NCBI GenBank assembly: GCA_903840235.1
Contig: CAIMFE010000177.1
Location: forward strand, 1-14,116
Length of the DNA: 14,116 bases
Direction of reading: 5' to 3'
Source: an uncultured Opitutia bacterium
GTDB taxonomy: Bacteria; Verrucomicrobiota; Verrucomicrobiia; Opitutales; UBA953
Positions 1 through 7,388 of the stretch are shown here, piece by piece; within the stretch, counting starts at the first letter, position 1; each line of letters starts with the position of its first letter. The notes under the pieces are model-generated. The model did no database searches. It was not told the DNA's origin and saw nothing but the letters and a program-made list of their open reading frames with translations. The translations under genes were made by a program, and so were the position numbers.

Positions 1-476
1 GAGTCATGCTGACGTTCCGCTGAAATATTTTTAATACGAACACCGTGAGGTAAGTGGATAGATTGAGCAAAACGCGCAATGAGTCGGACGGCTTTACCGG
101 GACGGCGATTGGCTTCATGCACCAAAACAGGAATACCACAAATTTTGCAGGCGATGGCGGGACCCAAGCTCATGAATCCACCAAAACAAATTAAGACGGA
201 GGGACGAAATTGACGGACCAACTTCAGTGAAGAATAAATCGCACCGAAGAGTGACGGAAAAAATAGAATTTTGTTAATCAGCCCGGGACCAAAACCACGA
301 CCGCGCCCAGCCACGAAATTAAGGCCACGATATTTCGCCGTCATTTGCTGATCCACGATTTTACTGCTCACTATCAGTAAAGTTTCGTGATTTTGACTCT
401 GTAGACTTTCGGCCAAGGCGATACCCGGTGCGAGATGACCGCCCGTACCACCGCATGCCAAAAGAATTTTACTCAT
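1..476 (-). CDS. murG: MurG, UDP-GlcNAc:lipid I N-acetylglucosaminyltransferase (N-terminal part, cut by window edge)
   Basis: MurG adds GlcNAc to lipid I at the cytoplasmic face of the inner membrane, giving lipid II. I translated 158 codons from the ATG at 476; the gene runs off position 1, so the C-terminal, UDP-GlcNAc-binding half is outside the window (the family is about 350-370 residues). The N-terminal glycine-rich loop GGTGGHLAPGIALAE (residues 9-23) is the GT28 signature. A second family block follows, with GGFMSLGPA near residue 98 and VHEANRRPG near 117; HEAN in place of the enterobacterial HEQN is a known family variant. The ATG overlaps the ftsW stop as ATGA and has one of the clearest ribosome binding sites in the operon, AAGGAG at 485-490, 8 bases upstream. 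It is the last gene of the coupled operon seen here. Confidence 0.95.
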   Translation of the reverse strand, partial: MSKILLACGGTGGHLAPGIALAESLQSQNHETLLIVSSKIVDQQMTAKYRGLNFVAGRGRGFGPGLINKILFFPSLFGAIYSSLKLVRQFRPSVLICFGGFMSLGPAIACKICGIPVLVHEANRRPGKAVRLIARFAQSIHLPHGVRIKNISAERQHD

Positions 477-1687
477 CCCCTAATCTCCTTCGCCAAAAAC
501 GGCGACTTACTCGCATCACGGATGCAATTCAGAATTAATCCCACCATGCTCGACATGATAACGAGATTAGTTCCACCGTAACTTAAGAAAGGTAACGAAA
601 TTCCTTTGGTCGGTAATAAGCCCGTGACGACACCCATGTTGACTAGGGCTTGGAGCACCAAGAAAAGCGTCGCCCCTAAGCAAATATTTAAACGATATAG
701 GTCGGTGCTGAAACGCATCGCACGATACGCGAGCCAGAAAATTCCAAAATAAGCACACGCCACGAGTGCTGTACCGATGAAGCCGTGTTCTTCGCCGATA
801 TTTGCTAAAACGAAGTCCGTGTGAGCTTCCGGTAAATAAGAACGCACCTGCAAGCCATTCGCGGCACCTTTGCCTGTGATTCCGCCAACACCAAAGGCGA
901 CCATGCCTTCGAATAATTGATAAGCTTCATCGGCGCGACGTCCCCACGGATCCATGAAGGACGTGATACGACGCATACGACTGCCCCAGTTCATAACCAA
1001 AATCACCAATCCCGTAGCGGCTATAATGAAAGCTGGGATTGTATACTTCCAGCGTACGCCAGAAATAAACATCATCAAACCACCAACCGCGAGACACAGA
1101 ATAATCGTTCCTAAATCAGGTCCTAATGCAATAAACGCACAGATCGTGAGAATGACACCCACGGGTTTGAAAAAACCTTCACGAGCATCAATCCACCCTT
1201 TCGGGGTGAATATAACGGCGCCACGATCGCTTAATTGATAAATCTTAAACTTAACCGACATCGTATGTCTTTGCATTTTTGCCAACAGATCAGATAGGCA
1301 AATAATCATCGCAATTTTTCCAATATCCGAGGGCTGTAATCTGAAAAATCCGAAATCAATCCATCGCCACGAGCCATTCACGGTGACGCCGACACCAGGA
1401 ACCCGGGCACACAACATCAAAAAGAGTGCACCGCCAAAAACAGTCCAACGATATTCGCGCAGGCGATCGAGGTTAACACGATAAGCTAGCCAAGCGGCGA
1501 AGAGTGCGAAGGGAATGTAGGCTAACTGTCGATCAAAAGCCGCGGTGCGATTTTTGGCCGAGAGCGAAATGCCGGCGCTGTATTGATTGACTAAACCGAA
1601 CACAATCAAAGCCACTGTGATTATCGCAATCCCCGCAGAGTAGCTCCGGAGTGAACCGGGCGTCTCCTGTTTGGCTGCGATAATCAT
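473..1687 (-). CDS. ftsW: FtsW, septal peptidoglycan polymerase (SEDS family)
   Basis: A polytopic SEDS glycosyltransferase of 404 residues that polymerises lipid II at the septum, working with the class B PBP encoded upstream (ftsI). Family marks are GSWRWIDFG (105-113), QPSDIGK (118-124), GPDLGT (189-194), PEAHTDFVLANIGEEHGF (286-303) and PTKGISLPFLSYGGTN (359-374). Asp291 in HTDF matches the essential SEDS aspartate. QPSD replaces the commoner QPSE. A charged stretch at about 137-172, between membrane segments, is longer than in the FtsW proteins I know. It starts 19 bases after the LysM gene stops and I see no Shine-Dalgarno there; its stop overlaps the murG start. FtsW rather than RodA is inferred from the neighbours, since the two are hard to tell apart by motifs alone. 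Confidence 0.93.
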   Translation of the reverse strand: MIIAAKQETPGSLRSYSAGIAIITVALIVFGLVNQYSAGISLSAKNRTAAFDRQLAYIPFALFAAWLAYRVNLDRLREYRWTVFGGALFLMLCARVPGVGVTVNGSWRWIDFGFFRLQPSDIGKIAMIICLSDLLAKMQRHTMSVKFKIYQLSDRGAVIFTPKGWIDAREGFFKPVGVILTICAFIALGPDLGTIILCLAVGGLMMFISGVRWKYTIPAFIIAATGLVILVMNWGSRMRRITSFMDPWGRRADEAYQLFEGMVAFGVGGITGKGAANGLQVRSYLPEAHTDFVLANIGEEHGFIGTALVACAYFGIFWLAYRAMRFSTDLYRLNICLGATLFLVLQALVNMGVVTGLLPTKGISLPFLSYGGTNLVIMSSMVGLILNCIRDASKSPFLAKEIRG

Positions 1688-1706
1688 AGTGGATGATGAC
1701 CGAGAA

Positions 1707-2081
1707 TTACTTCTGAGAAGAATTCGACTTAGCAGGCTTAGCGGCAGGAATTTTTAATTTCTGACCAGGCTTGAGGGCCGCGTTCAGAGGCAATCCGTTC
1801 GCTGCAGCTAAATCCTTAAGCGTCACTTTCTCGCGAGCAGCGACGAGTTGTAAGGTTTCGCCTTTCACAGCGATATGAACACCTCCGGCACCCGCGGTGA
1901 CGGGCTGAGGGGCAACGGTTGAGATAGCTGGCGCAGAAGTCCGAGCACCTGCTGAGTAAGCAGCAAGATCTGGATCTCTTTCGAAGCCACTCGTGCTGCG
2001 GCAACCGTTGACTCCAACGAGTACGGCGATGACGCAGAGGTGTAGTAGAACAACGGCACTGACGGTGAGGATAGGACGCAT
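1707..2081 (-). CDS. LysM-domain putative lipoprotein between murD and ftsW
   Basis: A 124-residue protein. Residues 5-26 form a hydrophobic export signal ending in VNGC, a fair lipobox with Cys27 as the likely lipidated residue. A Pro/Ala/Gly/Thr-rich linker (about 38-67) follows, then one LysM domain (69-112; VKGETLQLVAAREKVTLKDL near its start, NGLPLN and LKPGQKLKIP at its end) and a Lys/Ser-rich tail. LysM domains bind the GlcNAc-MurNAc backbone, so a periplasmic, peptidoglycan-binding lipoprotein acting in envelope growth or division is likely. No catalytic domain (M23, NlpC/P60, amidase) is present. Chlamydia has nlpD, which carries LysM, in the same slot. Unlike most genes here it is set off by gaps of 29 and 19 bases rather than overlaps, and about 57% of 300 counted bases are G+C, against about 48% in a 300-base sample of ftsW. 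Confidence 0.85.
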   Translation of the reverse strand: MRPILTVSAVVLLHLCVIAVLVGVNGCRSTSGFERDPDLAAYSAGARTSAPAISTVAPQPVTAGAGGVHIAVKGETLQLVAAREKVTLKDLAAANGLPLNAALKPGQKLKIPAAKPAKSNSSQK

Positions 2082-2110
2082 GGTATGTGTTTGGTTTGGG
2101 TTAGGAGAAA

Positions 2111-3385
2111 TTATATTCGGTTGGATAAAGCGACAGCGGCCCGTTCGAACACGACACCGCGTTCGGCGTAACCAGCAAATTGATCGAAACTAGAAAATCC
2201 GGGACTGAGTAAAATGGCCATCGGACCGTGGGCATCTTTAGCCGCAGCGACGACAGCATCTTGCAGTGAATTATAAATGCGGGCGGGTTTACCGAGTGCT
2301 TCGAAAGTTTTTAATAAGTCTGGGGCGGTCTCACCAATTAAGTAAGCAGACTCGATTTTGGGACTTACTTGTTCTGCAAAACGTTTTAGGTCTCCACCCT
2401 TCCATTTACCGCCACCAATCCAGCGGACCGGAATATCAAATTGAGATAAGGCAGCGTAAACCGCATGGAAATTGGTGCCCTTGGAGTCATTCCAAAATTC
2501 AATACCACGAGCTTCCGCGACTTTTTTGAGACGATGGGGTGCGGGACGGAATAATTTAGCGGACTCTTCGAGAATGCGCAGCGGAATACCCTTGGCTTGC
2601 CAATATTTCACCGCGAGTGACCAATTTTCACGTTGGGGCCACGATTCAAAAATAGATCCGGCAGGAATTTTTCCATTCACCTCGTCGCGCGTTGCCACCA
2701 TAGTTTCTGCCGGTAAGGAAATGCCGAATTTTTCCGCGTAGGCCACGACGGATTCACCAACGATTAAGATACCACCAGGAATCATTCGCTCGATGAGTTT
2801 ATACTTAGCACGAAAATAACTTTCTAAATCACCATGACGGTCCAAGTGATCCTCATCGAAATTAGTCCATAACACTGCCTCGGGAGTAAAGTGACGTAAG
2901 TCTTCACCTTGGAATGAACTGACTTCGACGACCGCTAAAAACGCGGCGTTAGAAGAGGTATTAGAAAGAGCCGTTATGGGCAGACCCACATTACCGCAGG
3001 CAATAGCGTTCAGTCCCGCACGCTTATGCGCGAAGGATAAAAACTCGGTGAGCGTTGTTTTACCATTTGTGCCCGTGATGGCAATCGAAGCACCACACCA
3101 CATGATCGCACCGAAATCTAATTCGCTTAAACAATGCAGACCAGCACGACGCGCAGCCAAGAGCCAGGGGTGCGACTGTGGAAAACCAGGACTGTAAATT
3201 AATAAATCATGACGCCCTGCTTCATCCGGACCAAATTGGCGATTCTCACCTTTCTCATCATAAATGACGGAAGCAAAACCCGCTAGGCTCAGTGCATCCG
3301 CTACCGCACGACCACTCACCCCCGAACCTAAAATGGCGGCGGGGCGAATTAAACGTGTGCGGAGTGATGCGGGCAATTCGTTCAT
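2111..3385 (-). CDS. murD: MurD, UDP-N-acetylmuramoyl-L-alanine:D-glutamate ligase
   Basis: A cytoplasmic Mur ligase that adds D-Glu to UDP-MurNAc-L-Ala; 424 residues, within the family range. Visible marks are the N-terminal nucleotide-fold loop GSGVSG (20-25), the P-loop ITGTNGKTT (103-111), EVSSFQ (154-159), NFDEDHLDRHGD (175-186), a candidate carbamylated lysine at 194 (YFRAK), NDSKGTN (299-305), GGGKWKG (324-330) and LSPGFSSFDQFAGYAERG (393-410), which matches the MurD-specific LSPxxxSFDQF block. The reading frame stays open upstream to 3469, but the extra 28 residues would lie inside mraY and look unlike MurD. The ATG at 3385 overlaps the mraY stop as ATGA and places the nucleotide fold properly, so I chose it. 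The LysM gene starts 29 bases after its stop. Confidence 0.95.
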   Translation of the reverse strand: MNELPASLRTRLIRPAAILGSGVSGRAVADALSLAGFASVIYDEKGENRQFGPDEAGRHDLLIYSPGFPQSHPWLLAARRAGLHCLSELDFGAIMWCGASIAITGTNGKTTLTEFLSFAHKRAGLNAIACGNVGLPITALSNTSSNAAFLAVVEVSSFQGEDLRHFTPEAVLWTNFDEDHLDRHGDLESYFRAKYKLIERMIPGGILIVGESVVAYAEKFGISLPAETMVATRDEVNGKIPAGSIFESWPQRENWSLAVKYWQAKGIPLRILEESAKLFRPAPHRLKKVAEARGIEFWNDSKGTNFHAVYAALSQFDIPVRWIGGGKWKGGDLKRFAEQVSPKIESAYLIGETAPDLLKTFEALGKPARIYNSLQDAVVAAAKDAHGPMAILLSPGFSSFDQFAGYAERGVVFERAAVALSNRI

Positions 3386-4494
3386 CGAATTTTTAGGGCG
3401 AGGAGGCCCAAGAGGCCGAAGAAAAGTGAGAGGATCCAGAAACGCACGACGACCTTCGTCGTCGCCCAACCTTTTTTCTGAAAGTGATGATGAATCGGCG
3501 TCATGAGAAATAATCTCTGTCCGCCAGTTCGTTTAAAGTAAGCTACCTGTAAAATAACCGAGACCGCTTCGACCACAAAAACTCCGCCGACGATCGCCAA
3601 CATAAAAGGCTGGTGCATAAAACAGGCAATGGCGCCGAGCGCACCGCCGATACCTAAAGCTCCGACATCACCCATATAAATTTCAGCTGGAGCCGCATTG
3701 TGCCAGAGAAATACTAATCCACCGCCGAGTAATGCAGCGCAGAATACCGCTAACTCCCCTGCTCCGGGAACGTAACTAATTAAAAGATAATTAGACCAAT
3801 TTAGATTACCGGCGAGGTAAGCAATGAGCCCTAAAATCGCGGTGCTAATTAAAACACAGCCGATAGCCAAACCATCTAAACCGTCGGTAAGATTCACCGC
3901 ATTAGAAGTTCCGACGCAGACTAATAAAATAAATACGGCGGCCACGATTAAACAAATCGTGAACGGTAAGCCCAAGGACTGAGCTGACCAGATGGGCTTA
4001 CTCATAATAGGTAACCAGATTTCGCATAGGCTCGTGCGATAATTGGCATCGAGTAAAACAATGCCGATGGCACCTAAGGCAATGAGAGCCTGACCCGCTA
4101 ATTTTGTTTTCGCAGAAATTCCGTCCGCACTACCGCGTTTAACTTTCAACCAATCATCCCAAAATCCAACCAAGCCCATGCCCACTAGAGTAAAGAGTGT
4201 AGCGAGAACTAAAACATTCGGACGGGCCCAAAGTAAAACAGAAGGAATCATGGCGGCGCCGATTAAGAGTCCTCCCATGGTCGGAACCTTACCTCCCTCT
4301 TTTGCTAAATTACCCATCAGTTGAGCGGATCGTTCAGGTTGGCGAAGGGTGCTGAGGGCTTTAATTATTTTACTCGATAAGAGCATACCGATAATCAACG
4401 CCGTAAAACCTGCTAAAATCGCACGAACGGTCAGGTATTCAAAAAGACGGAAAGGTCCCCAGAATGATTCCAATTGATGTAAGTAATAAAACAT
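3382..4494 (-). CDS. mraY: MraY, phospho-MurNAc-pentapeptide translocase
   Basis: An integral membrane enzyme (370 residues, about ten hydrophobic segments) that transfers phospho-MurNAc-pentapeptide from UDP to undecaprenyl phosphate, making lipid I. The family signatures are intact: KVPTMGG (69-75), GFWDDWLK with the paired aspartates 113-114, NLTDGLDGLA (201-210), YMGDVGALGIGG (273-284) and the cytoplasmic histidine motif PIHHHF (333-338) followed by KGW and VVRFW. The start is 3 bases beyond the murF TAG stop (TAGTCCATG) with no visible Shine-Dalgarno, which suggests re-initiation after murF. Its stop overlaps the murD start. Confidence 0.97.
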   Translation of the reverse strand: MFYYLHQLESFWGPFRLFEYLTVRAILAGFTALIIGMLLSSKIIKALSTLRQPERSAQLMGNLAKEGGKVPTMGGLLIGAAMIPSVLLWARPNVLVLATLFTLVGMGLVGFWDDWLKVKRGSADGISAKTKLAGQALIALGAIGIVLLDANYRTSLCEIWLPIMSKPIWSAQSLGLPFTICLIVAAVFILLVCVGTSNAVNLTDGLDGLAIGCVLISTAILGLIAYLAGNLNWSNYLLISYVPGAGELAVFCAALLGGGLVFLWHNAAPAEIYMGDVGALGIGGALGAIACFMHQPFMLAIVGGVFVVEAVSVILQVAYFKRTGGQRLFLMTPIHHHFQKKGWATTKVVVRFWILSLFFGLLGLLALKIR

Positions 4495-4497
4495 GGA

Positions 4498-5871
4498 CTA
4501 GTGGAAAGAAAGTTGGGCTTGGAGTTGGGCAGGCAAGGTGCGCTCTAAAGTACAAGAACGACTGCCCTTAACGAAAATCGTGCCGCGGTGATTAGAAATC
4601 GTTTGAGCAACTTCATCTAAAGTATGCGCGGATTTTAAAATAACGTCGTTCCGCGGAATGCCTTTTAAAATTTCCGATGAGTCGCCTGCCCAAGTAATGA
4701 CCATATCACCGGCGCGGAAGGATAATTTAGCACCACACTCGCGGTGTAAACTTACAGAAGATTTTCCGAGCTCAGCCATACCGCCGATGACGAAGAGACG
4801 GCGGCGAGGATCTTTTACGGTGAGACGATTAAAGCACTGCGCGGCATCCAGCAACGAGGCCGGACTCGAATTATAGCAATCGATATAGAATGTTCGGTTA
4901 CCATCTTGGTGAATACTACCGCGACCGATCGGCGGCATCCACCACTCTAGGTTTTTCTTAATTTGATTTTCACTAATTCCTAATTCGAGAGCAGCGACCA
5001 CCGCGAGAGCAGCGTTTCGACCCAGCCCATCCGAAATCGGACTCAAAGGATAAGCACGGCCATCGAGTAAAAGTATACGACGACCATTCTCATCGGCAAA
5101 TTTAGCACTGATCACACGCAAGGGCATCACGGCAGGTTCGTCATCCTCTTCAAATTTAACGACTAAGCAGCGTGAGGCGTGCGCTTGAAACTCGGGCCAC
5201 TTTAAAAGTGAGGCCGGAATAATCGCCTTACCGTCAGGCTCTAAGGCGGCAATCATCTCAGATTTTTCGTGAGCAACAGCTTCAATGGTTCCGACACCTT
5301 CTAAGTGCACAGGAGCCACGGCAGTAATGATCGCTAAATTCGGGCGAAGAATTTGGGCCGAAAGTTTTAATTCACCCGGCAAACTCATGCCTGCTTCGAT
5401 AACCGCATAGCGATGAATTTCAGAACTTAGGCGAAGCAACATTAACGGTACCCCTAATAAATTATTTAAGTTAGCTTCGGTGATGAATGCGGATGAACCG
5501 AGGAGCGCACCCAATAAATCTTTGGTCGATGTTTTACCGACACTACCCGTGACACCGATTACCCGGCCTTTAAATTCACCACGCCAGCCGGCGGCAATTT
5601 GATGTAAGCCCGTTTGAGAATCAGCAACCACCAGTTGCGGTAAATGATCGGCCACACGTTTCGAAACCAAGGCACAGGATGCACCACTGGCACGAGCGGC
5701 ATTTAAGAAATCATGTCCATCACGCTTGACCGTCTTAATCGCTACAAACGCTTCACCCTTTTTAATGGTGCGTGTGTCCATATTAAAACCGGTGATTTCT
5801 TGTTCAGGGAAAGAGGTCCACTCGCCCTGCGTCCACTGCGCTAATTGTTGAGGACTAAAGGAATGACTCAT
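4498..5871 (-). CDS. murF: MurF, UDP-MurNAc-tripeptide:D-Ala-D-Ala ligase
   Basis: A cytoplasmic Mur ligase of 457 residues that adds D-Ala-D-Ala to give UDP-MurNAc-pentapeptide. It shows the P-loop GVTGSVGKTSTKDLL (106-120; Lys113), NLNNLLGVPL (134-143), EAGMSLPGEL (159-168), HLEGVGTIEAVAHEKSE (189-205), GRNAALA (284-290), a YNSSPASLLDA block (333-343) and VKGSRSCTLE (434-443). Some usual positions differ: GGMAELG (363-369) for the common GDMxELG, and IDCYNSSP for IDDSYNANP. These look like lineage variation, since the P-loop and fold marks are intact. The ATG overlaps the murE stop as ATGA, and GGAGG (5883-5887) lies 11 bases upstream as a plausible ribosome binding site. Confidence 0.94.
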   Translation of the reverse strand: MSHSFSPQQLAQWTQGEWTSFPEQEITGFNMDTRTIKKGEAFVAIKTVKRDGHDFLNAARASGASCALVSKRVADHLPQLVVADSQTGLHQIAAGWRGEFKGRVIGVTGSVGKTSTKDLLGALLGSSAFITEANLNNLLGVPLMLLRLSSEIHRYAVIEAGMSLPGELKLSAQILRPNLAIITAVAPVHLEGVGTIEAVAHEKSEMIAALEPDGKAIIPASLLKWPEFQAHASRCLVVKFEEDDEPAVMPLRVISAKFADENGRRILLLDGRAYPLSPISDGLGRNAALAVVAALELGISENQIKKNLEWWMPPIGRGSIHQDGNRTFYIDCYNSSPASLLDAAQCFNRLTVKDPRRRLFVIGGMAELGKSSVSLHRECGAKLSFRAGDMVITWAGDSSEILKGIPRNDVILKSAHTLDEVAQTISNHRGTIFVKGSRSCTLERTLPAQLQAQLSFH

Positions 5872-7388
5872 GAGCGCAGATTCCTCCGTAATTCTAAAAT
5901 TTCTTTGGCTACCAAGCGGTCATCAAACGGCACCACCGTATCGTGAAACTCCTGAGTGGTTTCATGTCCTTTCCCGGCGATGATGACACAGTCATTAGGT
6001 TGCGCAGCGGCTAAAGCACGACCGATAGCATCGCGGCGATCATTTATAAATTCAATATTAGGCAAGGAACCTAAGCCTTCACGCATCTCGGCAAAAATCG
6101 TCGCAAGATTTTCCTTACGTGGATTATCCGCGGTCGCCCAAGCGTGGTGTGCTAACTCCGAAACCGCTTTCGTCATCGCAGGACGTTTACCACGATCGCG
6201 ATTACCCCCACAGCCGAAGACACATAGGACACGTCCCGGAGTAATGGAGCGCAACATTTGTAACGCATTGCGTAAGGCATCGTCGGTGTGCGCATAATCA
6301 ACAAATACTGGAAAAGATTGACCGGCCTCGACGCGCTCCATGCGTCCAGCCACCCCGGGAAAAGCTTTGACGGCTTCGACCATCGATAACGGATCGCGAC
6401 CTAGAGACGCTGCTAAAGCTAACGCACAAAGAATATTCGAAATATTATATTCACCGGGCAGCGGCGAATTAAAGCGAGCGGATTGACCTGCCCAGTTAAC
6501 GGTGAATTCGGAACCACGTGGATTAAATACAATCTGCGTCGCTTGGAGGTCGGCGGGAGTATGAATACCAAACGTAATCACTTGTCCGCGCGTGCGACAG
6601 GATTGTGCCAGATTTTTTCCGGCAGCATCATCGGTATTAATCACCGAAACTTTCGGAATAGAACCGCTACGGCCATCGAACAAAATCGTTTTGGCGTCGA
6701 GATAGGATTCTAAATTACCGTGGTAGTCGATGTGATCACGGGTTAAATTGGTAAACGCGGCAGCCGCGAAAGAAAAACCATGTACGCGATCTTGATGCAA
6801 CGCGTGTGAACTCACTTCAAGACAGGCTCCTTCACATTGTGACTCTACCATTTGACGGAAGAAACCGGCTAAGTCAGCTGACTCAGGAGTGGTTTTATAA
6901 GCCGGGATGGAGCGACGACCCAATTGATAACGGACGCTGCCGATGAGACCCCAATTCTGCCCTTCTTGTTGTAATAAATGACGAAGCAAAGTGGTGATAG
7001 TCGTTTTACCATTGGTTCCCGTAACCCCTACCAGTTTTAATTTTTTCTCTGGGTTGCCGTGATAACGTCGCGCCACTTCCGCTAAAACTTTTCGGGGGTC
7101 TTTCACTTGAGCTGCCGCGACGGCAGGCAGACCCGCTACGGGTTCGCTCGAAATAATCGCGGAAGCACCACGAGAAATCACATCATCTAAAAATTGGTGA
7201 CCGCTCGTGCGCAACCCTGGTAAAGCGAAAAACAAACTGCCTGGTAAAATCCGGCGAGAGTCAGTGACTAAATTAGTGACACGCGTTGACCAATCACCGC
7301 GACGTTCAATAACCGGAATATCTTGCAGCAAAGTTTGGAGGGTAGGATTTTCCATGAGGCGATGATTACTGGGTTCTTTTAATATCAT
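5868..7388 (-). CDS. murE: MurE, UDP-MurNAc-L-Ala-D-Glu:meso-diaminopimelate ligase
   Basis: A cytoplasmic Mur ligase (506 residues) that adds the third stem-peptide residue. Marks are TDSR (42-45), the P-loop GVTGTNGKTT (121-130), TTPES (166-170), EVSSHAL (191-197), TRDHIDYHG (216-224), a candidate carbamylated lysine at 233 (DAKTILF), DYAHTDDAL (364-372), GCGGNRDRGKR (392-402), DNPR (421-424) and AGKGHE (471-476). DNPR is the motif known for meso-DAP specificity; lysine-adding MurE enzymes differ there. This points to Gram-negative-type, DAP-containing peptidoglycan. The ATG at 7388 overlaps the ftsI stop as ATGA; a second ATG at 7355 (residue 12) is possible but lacks that overlap. Confidence 0.96.
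   Translation of the reverse strand: MILKEPSNHRLMENPTLQTLLQDIPVIERRGDWSTRVTNLVTDSRRILPGSLFFALPGLRTSGHQFLDDVISRGASAIISSEPVAGLPAVAAAQVKDPRKVLAEVARRYHGNPEKKLKLVGVTGTNGKTTITTLLRHLLQQEGQNWGLIGSVRYQLGRRSIPAYKTTPESADLAGFFRQMVESQCEGACLEVSSHALHQDRVHGFSFAAAAFTNLTRDHIDYHGNLESYLDAKTILFDGRSGSIPKVSVINTDDAAGKNLAQSCRTRGQVITFGIHTPADLQATQIVFNPRGSEFTVNWAGQSARFNSPLPGEYNISNILCALALAASLGRDPLSMVEAVKAFPGVAGRMERVEAGQSFPVFVDYAHTDDALRNALQMLRSITPGRVLCVFGCGGNRDRGKRPAMTKAVSELAHHAWATADNPRKENLATIFAEMREGLGSLPNIEFINDRRDAIGRALAAAQPNDCVIIAGKGHETTQEFHDTVVPFDDRLVAKEILELRRNLRS

Noticed and set aside
3386..3469. 28-residue N-terminal extension of murD reaching into mraY
   Set aside because: The extra residues are read from mraY coding sequence in another frame and do not look like MurD; the ATGA overlap at 3382-3385 gives the normal start.
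5956..6297. 113-codon plus-strand open frame opposite murE
   Set aside because: It lies wholly opposite a well-supported Mur ligase and its translation shows no recognisable domain; a shadow of coding bias.
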